NCBI RefSeq assembly: GCF_000359585.1
Contig: NZ_APMH01000004.1
Span: 93,358 to 157,357 of the forward strand
Direction of reading: 5' to 3'
Source: Clostridium tyrobutyricum DSM 2637 = ATCC 25755 = JCM 11008
GTDB taxonomy: Bacteria; Bacillota; Clostridia; Clostridiales; Clostridiaceae
DNA: 64,000 bases
In this document: one piece after another, positions 52,842 through 62,045 of the stretch
Numbering within the stretch: position 1 is the first letter of the stretch
How the letters are laid out: every line of letters begins with the position of its first letter
Program-made: the position numbers and the translations under genes
The notes under the pieces: generated by a model
The model's input: the letters and a program-made list of their open reading frames with translations, nothing else
Told to the model about the DNA's origin: nothing
The model's database searches: none

Positions 52842-54458
52842 ATGAATTTAGAAAAAATATACAACAATATGAGTCCTTTCGAACTTAGAAATAGTCTAAA
52901 ACAACTTGCCGAAGATGAGAGTAAAAAAAGTACTAATATACTTTTAGATGCAGGTAGAGGAAATCCAAATTGGACATCAGCTTCTCCTCGAGAAGCATTT
53001 TTTACCTTTGGGCAATTTGCAGTAGGTGAGACGAGAAGTACATGGGACAATGGAGACCTGGCAGGTATGCCTAGAAAAAGTGGAATTTCTCTCAGTTTAA
53101 AAAAGTATATAGATGAGCACATAAATTATCCTGGTACTGAACTTTTAAAAAACATTGTAAATTACGGAATAGAATTACACCATTTCAATCCTGATGAGTG
53201 GGTCCATGAACTTGCAGACGGAATTATAGGAGACAACTATCCTATGCCCCAAAGGATGTTAAAACATATTGAGGTAATTATCAAAGATTATTTAAAAAAG
53301 GAGCTGTATGGATACAATCCTTCTCTTAAATTTGATTCATTTGCCGTAGAAGGTGCTACTGCAGGAATATGTTATATATTTGACTCCTTAGTTGCAAATA
53401 ATATTTTAAAACCTCACGACACCATAGCCATAATGACACCTATTTTTACCCCCTACTTGGAAATTCCAAGTATTCCAAGGTATAATCTAAATGTTGTAAA
53501 AATAAAAGCTTCCGAGGCAGGTAAAAATAAATATGACGCATGGCAATATTCCGATAATGAATTGTTAAAGCTTGTAAGTTCAGATGTAAAAGCGTTATTT
53601 GTGGTAAATCCAAGCAATCCTCCTTCTGTATCCATTAAACCAGATATCATAAAAAAACTCATACACATAGTCAAAAACTATAATCCCAATTTAATGATTA
53701 TCTCAGATGATGTATATGGTACATTCGTAGATGGTTTTAAGTCTTTATTCTCCTATCTCCCTTTTAATACTATAGGAGTCTATTCATTCTCCAAGTATTT
53801 TGGAGTTACTGGTTGGAGGCTTGGTACCGTTTCTCTTGCAGAAAAAAACGTATTTGACTATCTTGTGAGTAAATTACCTGAATATGAAAAGGAAAAGTCA
53901 AAAAAAAGATATGCCTCCATATCTTTAGACCCTGAAAATATAAAATTCATAGACAGAATTGCTGCTGACAGCAGACAGGTAGCATTAAATCACACAGCAG
54001 GTCTCTCTACCCCGCAGCAAGTCCAAATGTGTTTTTTTGCCGTTTTCTCTATAATTGATAAAAATAGTAAATATAAACAGCTTACTAAAGAAATATGTAG
54101 AAGACGTAAAAAGCTACTCTATAAAGGCCTTGGATTAGAATTGGATGATAATCCATATAGTGCATCATACTATACTGAATTTGACTTTCTTGAATGGTCT
54201 GGTGCCATATATGGAAATGATTTTTCAAATTATCTTAAAAATCACTGTAAGCCTGTAGACATACTATTCCTACTTGCCAAAAAATCTTCCATAGTATTGT
54301 TAAATGGCTCAGGATTTCAAGGTCCAGAATGGTCCATAAGAATATCACTTGCCAATTTAAATGATAATGACTATATTACCATAGGAGAAGTTCTTAAAAA
54401 GATATTAAAGGACTATGCTGTAGAATGGAAAAAATCCCAAAAATACAGTATACATTAA
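52842..54458 (+). CDS. asdA: aspartate 4-decarboxylase
   Basis: 538 residues, longer than ordinary class I aminotransferases. DAGRGNPNWTSASPREAFF, SDDVYGTFVDGF, the PLP Lys in YSFSKYFGVTGWRLG and LNGSGFQGPEWSIRISLANL match L-aspartate beta-decarboxylase. It makes L-alanine and CO2 from aspartate and can support a proton-motive aspartate/alanine exchange cycle. Of two close ATGs, 52842 has eight bases from GGAG. No aspartate:alanine antiporter (AspT) gene lies beside it. Confidence 0.88.
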   Translation: MNLEKIYNNMSPFELRNSLKQLAEDESKKSTNILLDAGRGNPNWTSASPREAFFTFGQFAVGETRSTWDNGDLAGMPRKSGISLSLKKYIDEHINYPGTELLKNIVNYGIELHHFNPDEWVHELADGIIGDNYPMPQRMLKHIEVIIKDYLKKELYGYNPSLKFDSFAVEGATAGICYIFDSLVANNILKPHDTIAIMTPIFTPYLEIPSIPRYNLNVVKIKASEAGKNKYDAWQYSDNELLKLVSSDVKALFVVNPSNPPSVSIKPDIIKKLIHIVKNYNPNLMIISDDVYGTFVDGFKSLFSYLPFNTIGVYSFSKYFGVTGWRLGTVSLAEKNVFDYLVSKLPEYEKEKSKKRYASISLDPENIKFIDRIAADSRQVALNHTAGLSTPQQVQMCFFAVFSIIDKNSKYKQLTKEICRRRKKLLYKGLGLELDDNPYSASYYTEFDFLEWSGAIYGNDFSNYLKNHCKPVDILFLLAKKSSIVLLNGSGFQGPEWSIRISLANLNDNDYITIGEVLKKILKDYAVEWKKSQKYSIH

Positions 54459-54461
54459 AAG

Positions 54462-54499
54462 AAGAACCAGAAACAACTCCTTTAGTTAATCTGGTTCTT
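54462..54499 (+). terminator. terminator of asdA
   Basis: AAGAACCAGA pairs with TCTGGTTCTT followed by TTTTTATT. It starts 4 bases past the stop codon and also lies beyond the end of the converging ABC transporter operon. Confidence 0.8.
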
Positions 54500-54508
54500 T
54501 TTTATTAT

Positions 54509-56338
54509 CTAAGCAACTTCAAATTGGCTGTTATAAAGATTTGCATATATTCCATTTTTCTTAAGCAGTTCTTCATGATTTCCCTGTTCAACAATATCAC
54601 CATGATCCATAACAAGTATCAAATCAGCATCACGAATAGTAGATAAACGATGTGCTATTATAAAGCTTGTTCTGTCTTTCATAAGATTATCCATAGCTTT
54701 CTGAATTTTCAACTCTGTACGAGTATCTACTGAACTTGTTGCTTCGTCAAGAATAAGTATTTTAGGATTTGCAAGTATAGCCCTCGCAATAGTTAACAGC
54801 TGTTTTTGTCCTTGAGACACATTGGATGCTTCTTCATTCAATATCATGTTGTATCCAGCAGGAAGTGTACGAACAAATCCATCCACATGTGCCGCTTTTG
54901 CAGCTTGAACTACTTCCTCATCAGTGGCATCAAGCCGTCCATATCTTATATTTTCCTTTATGCTTCCATTATAAAGCCATGTATCCTGAAGAACCATTCC
55001 AAATATAGAACGCAAATCTCCTCTAGTAAAATCTCTTATATCATGACCATCTATAAGTATGGATCCATCATTTATATCATAAAAACGCATAAGTAGTTTA
55101 ATTATAGTTGTCTTGCCTGCTCCAGTTGGTCCAACAATTGCAATTCTCTGTCCTGGTTTAATAGATGCCGAAAAATCATTTATTATGATTTTATCTGTAT
55201 TATATCCAAAATGAACATTTTTAAACTCCACACTTCCATTTACATTTTGAAGCTTTACAGGATTGCTGACTTCTGGAATTTCCTCTTCTTCTTCCAAAAA
55301 TTCAAATATACGTTCCGCTGAAGCCGCAGTCTGTTGAAGTATGTTTGAAATATTGGCTATTTGTGAAATGGGCTGCGTAAATGAACGCACATATTGTATA
55401 AATGCCTGAATGTCACCAACTTCAATAGTTCGCTTTACTGCAAGCCATCCTCCAAGTATACATATTCCTACATAGCCAAGATTACCTACAAAATTTATCA
55501 TAGGCATCATTATTCCTGATAAAAATTGTGATTTCCAAGCTGAACCAAACAACTGTCCATTCATTTTATTAAATTTATGAACACTTTTTTCTTCACCATT
55601 GAAAGCCTTCATTACAATATGACCGCCATACATTTCCTCAACATGTCCATTTAAATGTCCCAAATAATCCTGCTGCTGTTTGAAATACTTTTGAGAGTAC
55701 TTGACAATAACAGTTATAAGGCCCATGGATACGGGGATTACGCAAAGTGCCACAAGTGTCATCTGCCAACTTATACTAATCATCATAATAAGTACACCTA
55801 TGACCATTGTAACTGATGTGATAATTTGACCTAAACTTTGATTAAGGGTCTGACTTAAAGTATCTACATCATTTGTAACACGTGACAAAACTTCTCCATG
55901 ATTTGTTCTATCAAAATACCCTAAAGGCATACGGTTAATTTTCTCAGAAATATCTTTTCTAAACTTATAGGTTACCTTCATGGATATTCCAGACATAATC
56001 CATCCCTGAATATATCCAAACAATGCACTTATTACATACAACACAACAAGTAATAAAATTATCTTTCCTATATAATTAAAATCTATATTTCCAGTTCCTG
56101 ATATTTTTGCCATTACACCTTTAAACAACTTTGTAGTAGCATGGCCAAGTATTTTAGGCCCTACTATAGAAAATATGGTACTTACAACAGCAAATATCAA
56201 TACAATAACAAGTGATAATTTATAATCACTTAGATAAGAAATAAGCTTTTTCATAGTAGGTTTGAAATTACGAGCTTTTTTACCTACATTTCCTACAGCT
56301 GCAGAAGATCCTACTTTACTTTTTCTATTTTCACTCAC
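54509..56338 (-). CDS. ABC exporter, permease-ATPase fusion, subunit 2
   Basis: 609 residues: six membrane spans (about 30-330) then the ATPase domain with GPTGAGKTT (Walker A), NVSQGQKQ (signature, altered from LSGGQ) and ILILDEATSS with the catalytic Glu. Pairs with the upstream 745-residue protein, overlapping it by four bases, to make a heterodimeric multidrug-type exporter (BmrCD/LmrCD-like). MarR-family control. Confidence 0.9.
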   Translation of the reverse strand: MSENRKSKVGSSAAVGNVGKKARNFKPTMKKLISYLSDYKLSLVIVLIFAVVSTIFSIVGPKILGHATTKLFKGVMAKISGTGNIDFNYIGKIILLLVVLYVISALFGYIQGWIMSGISMKVTYKFRKDISEKINRMPLGYFDRTNHGEVLSRVTNDVDTLSQTLNQSLGQIITSVTMVIGVLIMMISISWQMTLVALCVIPVSMGLITVIVKYSQKYFKQQQDYLGHLNGHVEEMYGGHIVMKAFNGEEKSVHKFNKMNGQLFGSAWKSQFLSGIMMPMINFVGNLGYVGICILGGWLAVKRTIEVGDIQAFIQYVRSFTQPISQIANISNILQQTAASAERIFEFLEEEEEIPEVSNPVKLQNVNGSVEFKNVHFGYNTDKIIINDFSASIKPGQRIAIVGPTGAGKTTIIKLLMRFYDINDGSILIDGHDIRDFTRGDLRSIFGMVLQDTWLYNGSIKENIRYGRLDATDEEVVQAAKAAHVDGFVRTLPAGYNMILNEEASNVSQGQKQLLTIARAILANPKILILDEATSSVDTRTELKIQKAMDNLMKDRTSFIIAHRLSTIRDADLILVMDHGDIVEQGNHEELLKKNGIYANLYNSQFEVA

Positions 56339-58572
56339 GCCAATTCCTCCTCAGACATCTGTGATAATGCAATTTCTCTATAAGTTGGACATATTTCCAT
56401 AAGTTCTTCATGGTTTCCCATTCCAACCACTCTGCCTTCATCGAGTACTATTATTTGTTCCGCATTTTTAATAGTAGAAATACGCTGCCCAACTATAAAA
56501 ATAGTACTTGATTGTATTTCAGAACTAAGTGCCTTTCTAAGTTTTGAATCTGTTTTAAAATCAAGAGCAGAAAAACTATCATCAAAAATATATATTTTCG
56601 CCCTTTTTACTAAAGCACGAGCAATTGATAATCTCTGTTTCTGTCCTCCTGAAACATTTGATCCTCCTTGAGAAATTTCACTTTCAAGCCTGTCTGGCTT
56701 TTCATTAATAAATTCTTCAGCCTGTGCAATTTTTATTGCCATTTCCATATCTTCCTTATTTATATTTTCATCTGCATATTTTAAATTTGATTCAATAGTA
56801 CCTTGAAAAAGTGATCCTTTTTGTGGTACATAACCTATTAGATTTCTGAGATCATGCTGGGTAATATCTCTTATATCCATTCCATCTATAAGTATTTGTC
56901 CATCAGTTACATCATAAAAACGTGGAATTAAATTAATAAGAGCAGACTTACCTGAACCCGTTGAGCCAATAAAGGCTGTTGTCTGGCCTGGAAGTGCTTT
57001 GAAATCTATATCTTTTAATGCATATTCCTCTGCTCCATCATACTTAAAAGAGACATTCCTAAATTCCACTAAACCTTTTACATCACCATCAAGTTTCTTA
57101 GGTTTTTTAGGATCTAAAATAGATAATTTAGTTTTCAACACTTCATCAATTCTCTGTGCTGATGCAGATGCTCTAGGTATCATGATAAACATAAACGACA
57201 TCATGAGGAATGCAAACATAATCTGCATTGCATATTGCATAAATGCCATCATATCTCCAACCTGCATATTTGAATTTGCAATCTGATGGGATCCTACCCA
57301 AACTATCAACACTGTAATTCCATTCATTATAAACATCATAGCTGGAAACATAATTGACATTACACGATTTACAAAAAGGTTGGTATCTGTTAACTCTTTA
57401 TTGGCATTATCAAATCTCTTCTCTTCAAATTTCTGTGTATTAAATGCTCTTATTACCATCATTCCCGAAAGATTTTCACGTGTAATAAGATTTAACTTAT
57501 CCAGCATCTTCTGAATGAGTTTAAATTTAGGAAATGCAATTGCAAACACGGTTATAATAAACCCTAAAAGCACTATGACTCCCAATGCTATAATCCATGT
57601 CATGGATGGACTTTTGCCAACAGCTTTTATAACTCCTCCAATTCCTAAAATAGGAGCATATATAATAAGCCTTATGGAAAGAAATAGGACTTGTTGTATC
57701 TGAGTTATATCATTGGTAGTTCGAGTTATCAATGAAGCTGTTGAAAATTCATCAAATTCTTTACTTGAAAAGCTTTCAACTTTGGTAAATATATTTCTAC
57801 GCAGATTCCGTGATACACCAGCAGCAACTCTTGCAGCAATAAATCCCACTATTATTGTACAGGCTGCACTGAGCAAAGATATGAGAAGCATAATTATACC
57901 TGTATGGATAATATACTTATTTTGTATTTTATCCGTATTCATACCCAAAGAAGCATATTCAGATTTGACTGAACTTGCAGCTGCCTGAACAATCATACTA
58001 TCTCCCATAGAAGTAAATTTTTCACTCATATATGAACTTATTTTTGCACGCTCAGGTTCTGGTAATTTTGAAAACATTGCAAATAAATCAGTATTTGCAG
58101 GTATCTTTTGCCCATTAAAATTAATGAATCCATTTTTCGCAGTACTTTTCAGGTTATCAACGCCAGACACTGAAAGAAAGGCCTTTCCAATTATAGGGTT
58201 CATTTTGTCAGTTTCAGATTTGTCAATATTTTTTAAAGCATATATAGGCTCATCTTTTAATTTAGGATACTTTTTAACATATTCATTATAATCTGAAGAT
58301 GATTTATCTATCAATTTATAGTTTTTCATAATTTCAACTTTGTCATTTTTATTTACAAACAGTGTAAGTTTATTCATTTCACTTGATCTAATTGCCTGTG
58401 GAACTGAGTTTTCAATGCCACCCTGCTGTATTCCAACATTAACTATGTTAGACACGTAATCAGGTAGTGCCAAATCACTTCCTGCCTGTACAAAAAGTAA
58501 AATTATTGCACATATGATTGATGCAATAAATGGTTTAAGATGCTTTATCAATTTAAGCATTATGTCATTCAC
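56335..58572 (-). CDS. ABC exporter, permease-ATPase fusion, subunit 1, with large extracellular insert
   Basis: 745 residues. TM1 (about 13-33) is followed by a 190-residue polar insert (about 40-220; KYPKLKDEPIYALKN, NFNGQKIPANTDLFAMF) before TM2, then four more spans and an ATPase domain with GSTGSGKSA, NVSGGQKQ and IFDDSFSALD. In Walker B an Asp replaces the catalytic Glu, marking the degenerate half of a heterodimer. The insert would lie outside the membrane. Overlaps marR and subunit 2 by four bases each, so all three are coupled. Confidence 0.88.
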   Translation of the reverse strand: MNDIMLKLIKHLKPFIASIICAIILLFVQAGSDLALPDYVSNIVNVGIQQGGIENSVPQAIRSSEMNKLTLFVNKNDKVEIMKNYKLIDKSSSDYNEYVKKYPKLKDEPIYALKNIDKSETDKMNPIIGKAFLSVSGVDNLKSTAKNGFINFNGQKIPANTDLFAMFSKLPEPERAKISSYMSEKFTSMGDSMIVQAAASSVKSEYASLGMNTDKIQNKYIIHTGIIMLLISLLSAACTIIVGFIAARVAAGVSRNLRRNIFTKVESFSSKEFDEFSTASLITRTTNDITQIQQVLFLSIRLIIYAPILGIGGVIKAVGKSPSMTWIIALGVIVLLGFIITVFAIAFPKFKLIQKMLDKLNLITRENLSGMMVIRAFNTQKFEEKRFDNANKELTDTNLFVNRVMSIMFPAMMFIMNGITVLIVWVGSHQIANSNMQVGDMMAFMQYAMQIMFAFLMMSFMFIMIPRASASAQRIDEVLKTKLSILDPKKPKKLDGDVKGLVEFRNVSFKYDGAEEYALKDIDFKALPGQTTAFIGSTGSGKSALINLIPRFYDVTDGQILIDGMDIRDITQHDLRNLIGYVPQKGSLFQGTIESNLKYADENINKEDMEMAIKIAQAEEFINEKPDRLESEISQGGSNVSGGQKQRLSIARALVKRAKIYIFDDSFSALDFKTDSKLRKALSSEIQSSTIFIVGQRISTIKNAEQIIVLDEGRVVGMGNHEELMEICPTYREIALSQMSEEELA

Positions 58573-59024
58573 TCCTTATTTTTTCTATCTATTACCTTTT
58601 CAAGTGTTAGCAATCCTTTTTTTATTACATCCATTTCTTCAGGAGTTGCACTGCTAATTATAAATTGAACGGACTTCTCGATTCTATCTCTTTTGGCTTT
58701 GCCAACTTTCTTTAATTTAGAAGTTACTTCAACATAAACAACTCTTCTATCATCCTTACTTCTAATTCTCTTTACAAAATCCTGTTTTTCCAACCTATCA
58801 ACAATTCCAGATACAGTACTATTAGATAAACTCATCTTGGAACTTAAATCACTTATTTTCATCTTTCCATTATGAAATAAAATCATAATTAGCATTATCT
58901 GTGGTCCAGTTAAATTAAATTCTTTAAAATGTTCTTCCATATTCTTATGAATATTATCCATAACTTTTTTAAATACTTTAAATAAAGACAGAGTGTCTTT
59001 TACCTGATTTATATTTGCATCCAT
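58569..59024 (-). CDS. MarR-family transcriptional regulator
   Basis: 151 residues: winged helix with MKISDLSSKMSLSNSTVSGIVDRLEKQDFVKR, split in two blocks, and SKDDRRVVYVEVT in the wing. It is the first gene of the exporter operon and probably represses it, released by a toxic ligand. The 190 bases upstream hold AT-rich half-sites but no clean palindrome. Confidence 0.9.
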   Translation of the reverse strand: MDANINQVKDTLSLFKVFKKVMDNIHKNMEEHFKEFNLTGPQIMLIMILFHNGKMKISDLSSKMSLSNSTVSGIVDRLEKQDFVKRIRSKDDRRVVYVEVTSKLKKVGKAKRDRIEKSVQFIISSATPEEMDVIKKGLLTLEKVIDRKNKE

Positions 59025-59157
59025 GTCACCTCTCCTTTCCTATGAAAATATTTTACATGCTAATATTTCATACACATATATTTCGCATTCAAAATATATT
59101 TTAAGCCTCCATTGCTTTTTAGTCAAGTATTTTTTTGTTAAATAAACATGAATAAAA

Positions 59158-59198
59158 AATGAATCAGGAACATCTTTTTAGGACATTCCTGATTCATT
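59158..59198 (-). terminator. terminator of the nfeD-stomatin operon
   Basis: AATGAATCAGGAA pairs with TTCCTGATTCATT; TTTTTATTCATG follows on the minus strand. Confidence 0.75.
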
Positions 59199-59218
59199 GT
59201 ATTCTATTTTTTAGGAAC

Positions 59219-60169
59219 TCATTTAGAAGACTTATCCTTCTGAAGTATATCTGCAATAGCAGCCATATTTCCAAGAGATGATATGGACTCATTTGGAAGT
59301 ATAAGCTTGTTTGCTGGATTCTTGGCCATCTCTTTAAGTGCTTCTATCTGCTTTAATGCAATTACCTTTTCATCCGTTCCAGAATCAATTATAGATCTGT
59401 TGACAAGTTCTATAGCCTTCGCATCTGCTTTTGCTACTTCTTCAATTGCAACAGCTTTACCTTCTGCTTCTAAGACTTGAGATTGTCTAAGACCTTCCGC
59501 CCTTCTTATATTAGCTTCTTTTTCAGCTTCAGCTTGAAGTATTTTGGCCTGTTTCATGCCCTCTGCTTTTGCTATTTCACTCTGCTTCTGACCTTCAGCT
59601 TGAAGTATGACAGCTCTCTTGTCTCTCTCAGCTCTCATCTGTTTTTCCATTGCCTGCTGTATTTCAGCTGGAGGAATTATATTCTTGATTTCAACAGACA
59701 ATATCTTTATGCCGTAGGCATCAGTTATATCATCTACTACTTTTAAAAGTTCTCCGTTTATCTTGTCTCTTCCAGACAATACCTCATCCAGGCTCATGTC
59801 CCCTACTATATTTCTCATATTGGTTATAGTTGAAAATATTATACCTGCCCTGTAATCTTCTATATTGTATATAGCTTCTTTTGGATTCAATATTTTATAG
59901 AAAATTACATTGTCTATAGATATCTTTACATTATCCTTTGTTATAACTGATTGGGGTTCAATATCAAGAATTTGCTGCTTTGTAGAAACCTTCCTTCTTA
60001 AAAAATCAATAAATGGAATTATAAAATGCCATCCAGGCTGAAGTGTTCCATGATATTGTCCAAACCTTTCTATTATACTTACATATCCTGTATTAACAAC
60101 TTTTATAGAAGATACAACAGCAATTAATACAAGTACAATTATAATTATTAAAACAATAGTGCCTATCAT
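59219..60169 (-). CDS. SPFH/stomatin-like membrane protease-associated protein (QmcA-like)
   Basis: 316 residues: N-terminal membrane span (about 1-22), SPFH domain (VNTGYVSIIERFGQYHGTLQPG to IKNIIPPAEIQQAMEKQMRAER, in short blocks) and an Ala/Glu-rich coiled coil (about 180-260). It forms large membrane assemblies. The frame opens at 60178 directly on AGGAG; ATG 60169 with nine bases of spacing is preferred. It follows the nfeD gene by 12 bases, a near-universal pairing. Confidence 0.9.
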   Translation of the reverse strand: MIGTIVLIIIIVLVLIAVVSSIKVVNTGYVSIIERFGQYHGTLQPGWHFIIPFIDFLRRKVSTKQQILDIEPQSVITKDNVKISIDNVIFYKILNPKEAIYNIEDYRAGIIFSTITNMRNIVGDMSLDEVLSGRDKINGELLKVVDDITDAYGIKILSVEIKNIIPPAEIQQAMEKQMRAERDKRAVILQAEGQKQSEIAKAEGMKQAKILQAEAEKEANIRRAEGLRQSQVLEAEGKAVAIEEVAKADAKAIELVNRSIIDSGTDEKVIALKQIEALKEMAKNPANKLILPNESISSLGNMAAIADILQKDKSSK

Positions 60170-60181
60170 GTAAATCATCTC

Positions 60182-60613
60182 CTAACTCTCTAATTTTTTT
60201 ATTATTACCTTGTTTCCATTCATCCCTAAGATTTTGAATTTTTGTCCTTTTTGAAGTTTTATACTAACATCTTCAATTTTCCATAAAACTCCATCCAATT
60301 TTACTGCATTGTTTTCCTGCATTTCAGCATCTACAATTATTTCCCTGCCTTTATACGTTTCTTCTCTGAGGGCTGTAGGCTTTATCTTGTTTTTTACATT
60401 CTTCTTTATAAGTGGATAGCAGACTAGCACCAATACTATACTCACAATTATGAAAACGATAAATTGAACTGCAACAGAATATCCCAGGGCATCTGATATA
60501 ATTGCACAGATTGCACCAACTGTAAACCATACAAACAGAAAAGCACTTGTTAGTATGTCCAAAATTAAAGCGGCAATTCCAATTACAATCCATAAAATTA
60601 AATTGGGTGACAT
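60182..60613 (-). CDS. NfeD-family membrane protein
   Basis: 143 residues: three or four membrane spans in the first 75 residues and an OB-fold domain at the end (about 85-143, GREIIVDAEMQENNAVKLDGVLWKI in short). It works with stomatin-like proteins. ATG 60613 has GAGGAG eight bases upstream; the GTG at 60622 lies on the ribosome site. First in the pair. Confidence 0.88.
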   Translation of the reverse strand: MSPNLILWIVIGIAALILDILTSAFLFVWFTVGAICAIISDALGYSVAVQFIVFIIVSIVLVLVCYPLIKKNVKNKIKPTALREETYKGREIIVDAEMQENNAVKLDGVLWKIEDVSIKLQKGQKFKILGMNGNKVIIKKLES

Positions 60614-60714
60614 TTTATTCACTCCTCACTAATACAAAACTTATATTTTGCATATTAATATAAATCTCCTATATTAATATATTACACCAATTCATTATAT
60701 TATTAAACATAATT

Positions 60715-61875
60715 TTATTTATTAGAAAATGCTATTTTAAGCAGAACGGGTGTTACAATTGTTGTCAATATTACAACTATCAATGTAGGAATAAATATTT
60801 CCTCTGATATTATACCTTTTTGCAATCCTATATTGGCAGTAATTATAGCAACCTCACCTCTTGAAATCATGCCACTACCTATCTGTAGGGATTCCCTTTT
60901 ACTCATTTTAAGAAGTCTGGCAGCCCCTCCACATCCTATTAACTTTCCAAATACAGCAATAATAAACATAACTAAAGTAATTAATATAACTTCTTTGTTT
61001 AATCCTTTTAGATTAGCTTCAATACCAACACTTGCAAAAAATACAAGTGATAAAAATCCTGAGGAAATTGGTCGTACATTTTTTTCTAAATATTTTTTGC
61101 ATTGAAGTGAAGAAAGCACAAGTCCTGCTATATATGCACCGGTTATAGCTGCTATCCCCAAATTTTCAGCTATAAATGCTATCAACATAGCAAACGCCAA
61201 TGAAAATGTAAATAATGTTATATTAGATCTTACAGATCCTATCAACTTATTTATGTGTTTTGGCAGATATATTACAGCTAATACTGAAAAGACACAAAAT
61301 AAAATTATCTTTATAAACACAAATATAATTGGAAGTATTTCAAATCCCGAGGAAGAACCAGAAGCCTGAGATACTGCAAGAACTATGGATATAAGTATAA
61401 GTCCTAAAATATCATCTATTACTGCCGCTCCAAGGATATTAATTCCTGATCTTGTATTTAGTTTTCCAAGTTCCTTAAGAGTTTCTACAGTAATACTTAC
61501 ACTCGTAGCAGTTAAAATAACCCCGACAAATATATTTTCCCAAAAATCATTAAAAAATATATATGCACTTAGTGTTCCCAAGGCAAGTGGGACAATTATT
61601 CCGAATACTGCAATAATAAATGAAGACAATCCGGCCTTTTTAAACTCCTCCACATTAGTTTCCAAACCTGCGAGAAACATAAGCATAATCACCCCAAGAT
61701 TTGAAAGCAATTTTATATCATTGTTGTATTGTACTAGATTCAATACCATAGGTCCAAGTAAGACACCAGCTATTAAGGCTCCCAAAACTTCCGGCATTTT
61801 TAGTTTTTTGCTGATTATACCTCCTATCTTTGTAAACATAAGAATTAACACAATACTCAATAAAGTTTTCTCCAT
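60715..61875 (-). CDS. cation/proton antiporter, CPA2 (KefB/NapA-like) family
   Basis: 386 residues, twelve or thirteen membrane spans. GVLLGPMVLN, LLFLAGLETN (here LMFLAGLETN) and AAVIDDILGLILIS are CPA2 features; the tandem Asp in VIDDILG bind the ion. No C-terminal TrkA-N domain, so it is of the short NapA type. Probably Na+/H+ or K+/H+ exchange. AGGAGG precedes ATG 61875, with a strong hairpin just upstream that may attenuate it. Confidence 0.85.
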   Translation of the reverse strand: MEKTLLSIVLILMFTKIGGIISKKLKMPEVLGALIAGVLLGPMVLNLVQYNNDIKLLSNLGVIMLMFLAGLETNVEEFKKAGLSSFIIAVFGIIVPLALGTLSAYIFFNDFWENIFVGVILTATSVSITVETLKELGKLNTRSGINILGAAVIDDILGLILISIVLAVSQASGSSSGFEILPIIFVFIKIILFCVFSVLAVIYLPKHINKLIGSVRSNITLFTFSLAFAMLIAFIAENLGIAAITGAYIAGLVLSSLQCKKYLEKNVRPISSGFLSLVFFASVGIEANLKGLNKEVILITLVMFIIAVFGKLIGCGGAARLLKMSKRESLQIGSGMISRGEVAIITANIGLQKGIISEEIFIPTLIVVILTTIVTPVLLKIAFSNK

Positions 61876-61905
61876 ATTCTCCCTCCTAAGTTAATAAAAA
61901 AGAGA

Positions 61906-61934
61906 GGTGGAAAGTCCAAAAAGGACTTTCCACC
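61906..61934 (-). terminator. strong hairpin with T-tract ahead of the antiporter gene
   Basis: GGTGGAAAGTCC pairs perfectly with GGACTTTCCACC around a five-base loop, followed on the minus strand by TCTCTTTTTTATTAA. It lies only 30 bases before the antiporter ATG and 110 bases after the nadE stop. It terminates nadE and may also act as an attenuator if the antiporter promoter is upstream of it. Confidence 0.75.
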
Positions 61935-62045
61935 CCAAAAGCCACGCTACTCTTGAAATCAAATAAAATTATTTGTTCAACCGAAAGCAAATTTCATATT
62001 TAGTTGTAATTAATCATATCATATTATTATCAATACCACAAGTTT

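Noticed and set aside
61876..62045. Known riboswitch (c-di-AMP, Na+, fluoride or guanidine) ahead of the antiporter
   Set aside because: I could not find the conserved core of any of these; only the terminator stem is clear.
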